A stretch of DNA of 64,000 nt from positions 186,001 through 250,000 of the forward strand of contig NZ_CAGY01000001.1 in NCBI RefSeq assembly GCF_000308055.1. Direction: 5' to 3'. Position numbers and translations under genes: made by a program. Source of the DNA: Actinomyces sp. ph3. Lineage in GTDB: Bacteria; Actinomycetota; Actinomycetes; Actinomycetales; Actinomycetaceae. Below, piece by piece: positions 62,699-64,000 of the stretch; the first letter of the stretch is position 1; each line of letters starts with the position of its first letter. The notes below the pieces were generated by a model. That model saw only the letters and a list, made by a program, of their open reading frames with translations. It searched no databases and had not been told where the DNA came from.

Positions 62699-62983
62699 CT
62701 AGAGAAGAGCAGGTGAGACCGATCTTTGTGTGCCAGCAGACACACCTTGCGGTAGACACAGGTGAAGCATCTGCAAGGCGATCTTTCCAGCCCCTGCTCC
62801 GAGAACAATTTGGATCACATGCCCCGAACGCACAACTGCTAGGACCTCTGGTAGACGAAGGCCCATGTCATCAACCTTTTCAGGAGACTTCACTTCAATC
62901 CGAATACGCAGCATGCACGGTTCAATATCTTGGATATTTGATGCTCCCCCCAGAGACTGGAGAAGAAGCGATGCCGTTTCCAC
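62699..62983 (-). CDS. Second free-standing PTS EIIB-like protein
   Basis: A 94-residue EIIB relative. With GTG 62983 (preceded by AAAGGGG) its Cys is at position 23 (QDIEPCMLRIRIEV), the same position as in the EIIB at 59825, which supports this start over upstream ATGs. It continues VLAVVRSGHVIQIVLGAGAGKIA. The HCxxRxR context is changed to PCMLRIR. The C-terminal tail of about 25 residues is extra. It lies 43 bases upstream of malQ on the same strand, so both may be transcribed together. Confidence 0.72.
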   Translation of the reverse strand: METASLLLQSLGGASNIQDIEPCMLRIRIEVKSPEKVDDMGLRLPEVLAVVRSGHVIQIVLGAGAGKIALQMLHLCLPQGVSAGTQRSVSPALL

Positions 62984-63124
62984 GCCTAATCCCCTTTCAG
63001 AAACAAGTGACCTACCCCTCATAATATATATGAGCGACACAATTTGGTGCAATACGTCACTTTCTGCAACTTGTGATACAGAAATGCACTGCTTTTTAGA
63101 CGAAAAGTTAGAGACAATATAGCC

Positions 63125-64000
63125 ATGACTACGCCGCTGCCTATTCCCACAATTTCGACTGAACCGGTCGCTTCAGTCTTAAGAATTCTTAGCCTGAAGG
63201 AAAACGGCGATGATTCGTTTATTGCGCGTTCACTCCCTCAGGTGCGCAGGGTTTACGGCGGTCAGGTTTTAGCCCAAGGACTGCTGGCAGCAAGTGCGAC
63301 TGTCCCCATTGAGAGGCTTCCCCATTCTCTCCATGCTTATTTTGTCCGCGGTGGAGATCCTGAAAAGACCTTCAGCCTCGACGTCACACGCGTTCTTGAT
63401 GGTCGTTCGTTTTCCAACCGTTCCGTATCTTGCTTCCAAGACACTCGAGAGATTCTCACAATGAGTGTCTCTTTCCAAGGTCCCGAGGCAGCGCCCTCCT
63501 ATTCCCCCGAGGCGCCCGATGTACCCGCAGCAAGTGAGTGTCGATCAGCCTTGGAGATCTTCCGTCTCATGGATCATCCCGTTGGGAAGTTCCTTGGGAA
63601 AACTGCCGCCTTCGACGTGCGTCATATCGGCCAAAGTCTCTACACAAAAGCGGACCCGCAGAAACTGCCGGCGCAAAGACTGTGGATGAAGCCCCGAGCC
63701 GAGATTCCCTCTGAAACGACTCAGCACGTTCATCGCGCTCTTCTGACCTATGTCGTCGACCAAGTAATGCTCGAACCTGCACTACGCGTTCTGGGAATGT
63801 CATGGATGACCCCCGGATTGGTTGCAGCATCTTTAGATCATGCGATGTGGTTCCATCACGATGTTGACATCAATGACTGGCTTCTCTTTGACCAGCGCTG
63901 CACTCAAGTCGTAAACGGCCGAGTGCTGGTCGAATGCTCAATCTTCACCGAGGCGGGGGTCCTTGTCGCTCACGCCACTCAAGAGGCAATGCTACGAGTT
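63125..64000 (+). CDS. tesB: Acyl-CoA thioesterase II (TesB), 3' end outside window
   Basis: The open frame runs from ATG 63125 to the last base, 292 codons, without a stop. It reads as a TesB double hot-dog thioesterase: RVYGGQVLAQGLLAASATV near residue 43, HSLHAYFVRGGDPEKTFSLDV near 67 and LDGRSFSNRSVSCF near 92. The second hot-dog includes AASLDHAMWFHHDV with the catalytic Asp and VAHATQEAMLRV with the catalytic Gln. It hydrolyses acyl-CoA to free acid and CoA. An AT-rich stretch, GACAATATAG, directly precedes the ATG and may be the promoter -10. Confidence 0.92.
   Translation, partial: MTTPLPIPTISTEPVASVLRILSLKENGDDSFIARSLPQVRRVYGGQVLAQGLLAASATVPIERLPHSLHAYFVRGGDPEKTFSLDVTRVLDGRSFSNRSVSCFQDTREILTMSVSFQGPEAAPSYSPEAPDVPAASECRSALEIFRLMDHPVGKFLGKTAAFDVRHIGQSLYTKADPQKLPAQRLWMKPRAEIPSETTQHVHRALLTYVVDQVMLEPALRVLGMSWMTPGLVAASLDHAMWFHHDVDINDWLLFDQRCTQVVNGRVLVECSIFTEAGVLVAHATQEAMLRV

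Noticed and set aside
62984-63052. Longer form of the second EIIB with an upstream ATG
   Set aside because: The extra residues are not EIIB-like, and GTG 62983 has AAAGGGG ahead and aligns the active Cys at position 23 as in the other EIIB.
1-64000. tRNA, rRNA, CRISPR arrays, insertion sequences, integrase or prophage genes
   Set aside because: No T-arm-like motifs in a cloverleaf context, no regularly spaced repeats, no transposase or integrase domains seen on either strand.

Overview
The window looks like chromosome of a moderate-GC actinobacterium, most likely of the Actinomyces/Schaalia group (inference). Markers are small actinobacteria-restricted families (DUF7455, DUF4191, DUF3043, a Rv2175c-type DNA-binding protein), a primary sigma factor with a long Lys/Ala-rich and then acidic N-terminus, a PPi-type phosphofructokinase, an ImuA/ImuB/DnaE2 mutasome and an anchored-repeat metal ABC transporter. 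Coding density is very high. I see no tRNA, rRNA, CRISPR array, insertion sequence or prophage, and no gene-free stretch above about 300 bases.

Layout. 1-8.9 kb: 3' part of a type II topoisomerase A subunit, an ABC-F ATPase, a queuosine-salvage pair (YhhQ transporter and tgt), an acyl-CoA ligase and an AI-2E family membrane protein. 8.9-17.5 kb: an SOS locus on the minus strand, imuA-imuB-SNF2/SWIM helicase followed by dnaE2, with one LexA-type box before imuA and a second before dnaE2. 17.6-24 kb: PEBP protein, TrmL, a membrane protein, lipoamide dehydrogenase and a two-lipoyl-domain E2, YagU and DUF4191. 24.1-26.8 kb: an amino-acid ABC importer behind an ArgR-like palindrome. 26.9-34.7 kb: two double-GNAT proteins, topoisomerase B subunit, DUF7455, two tandem YbjN proteins, sigA and a universal stress protein. 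34.7-43.4 kb: idsA, Rv2175c homologue, PASTA kinase, PPi-phosphofructokinase, class II DAHP synthase, lysophosphatidate acyltransferase, a DEDDh exonuclease and a pseudo-receiver, in an order reminiscent of Mycobacterium tuberculosis Rv2173-Rv2182c (from memory). 43.5-48 kb: M20 dipeptidase, glycerate-kinase-like protein, erpA, FKBP lipoprotein and a convergent DUF3043 gene (compare Rv2204c-Rv2206). 48-52 kb: an unknown protein, an rRNA/tRNA methyltransferase and the metP-metS-HAD operon. 52-58.7 kb: a five-gene anchored-repeat metal ABC operon behind a Zur/Fur-like operator. 58.7-64 kb: glycosyltransferase, free-standing PTS EIIB and EIIA, malQ, a second EIIB, and the 5' part of tesB.

Functional threads. 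Damage-induced mutagenesis (imuA, imuB, helicase, dnaE2) is tied together by LexA-type sites. Metal supply is tied to surface-displayed repeat proteins. Carbon flow is represented by malQ, the PTS pieces, PPi-PFK and DAHP synthase, the last two nearly abutting. tRNA wobble modification is represented by queuine salvage with Tgt, and by TrmL. Convergent gene pairs are often separated by unusually long perfect hairpins.
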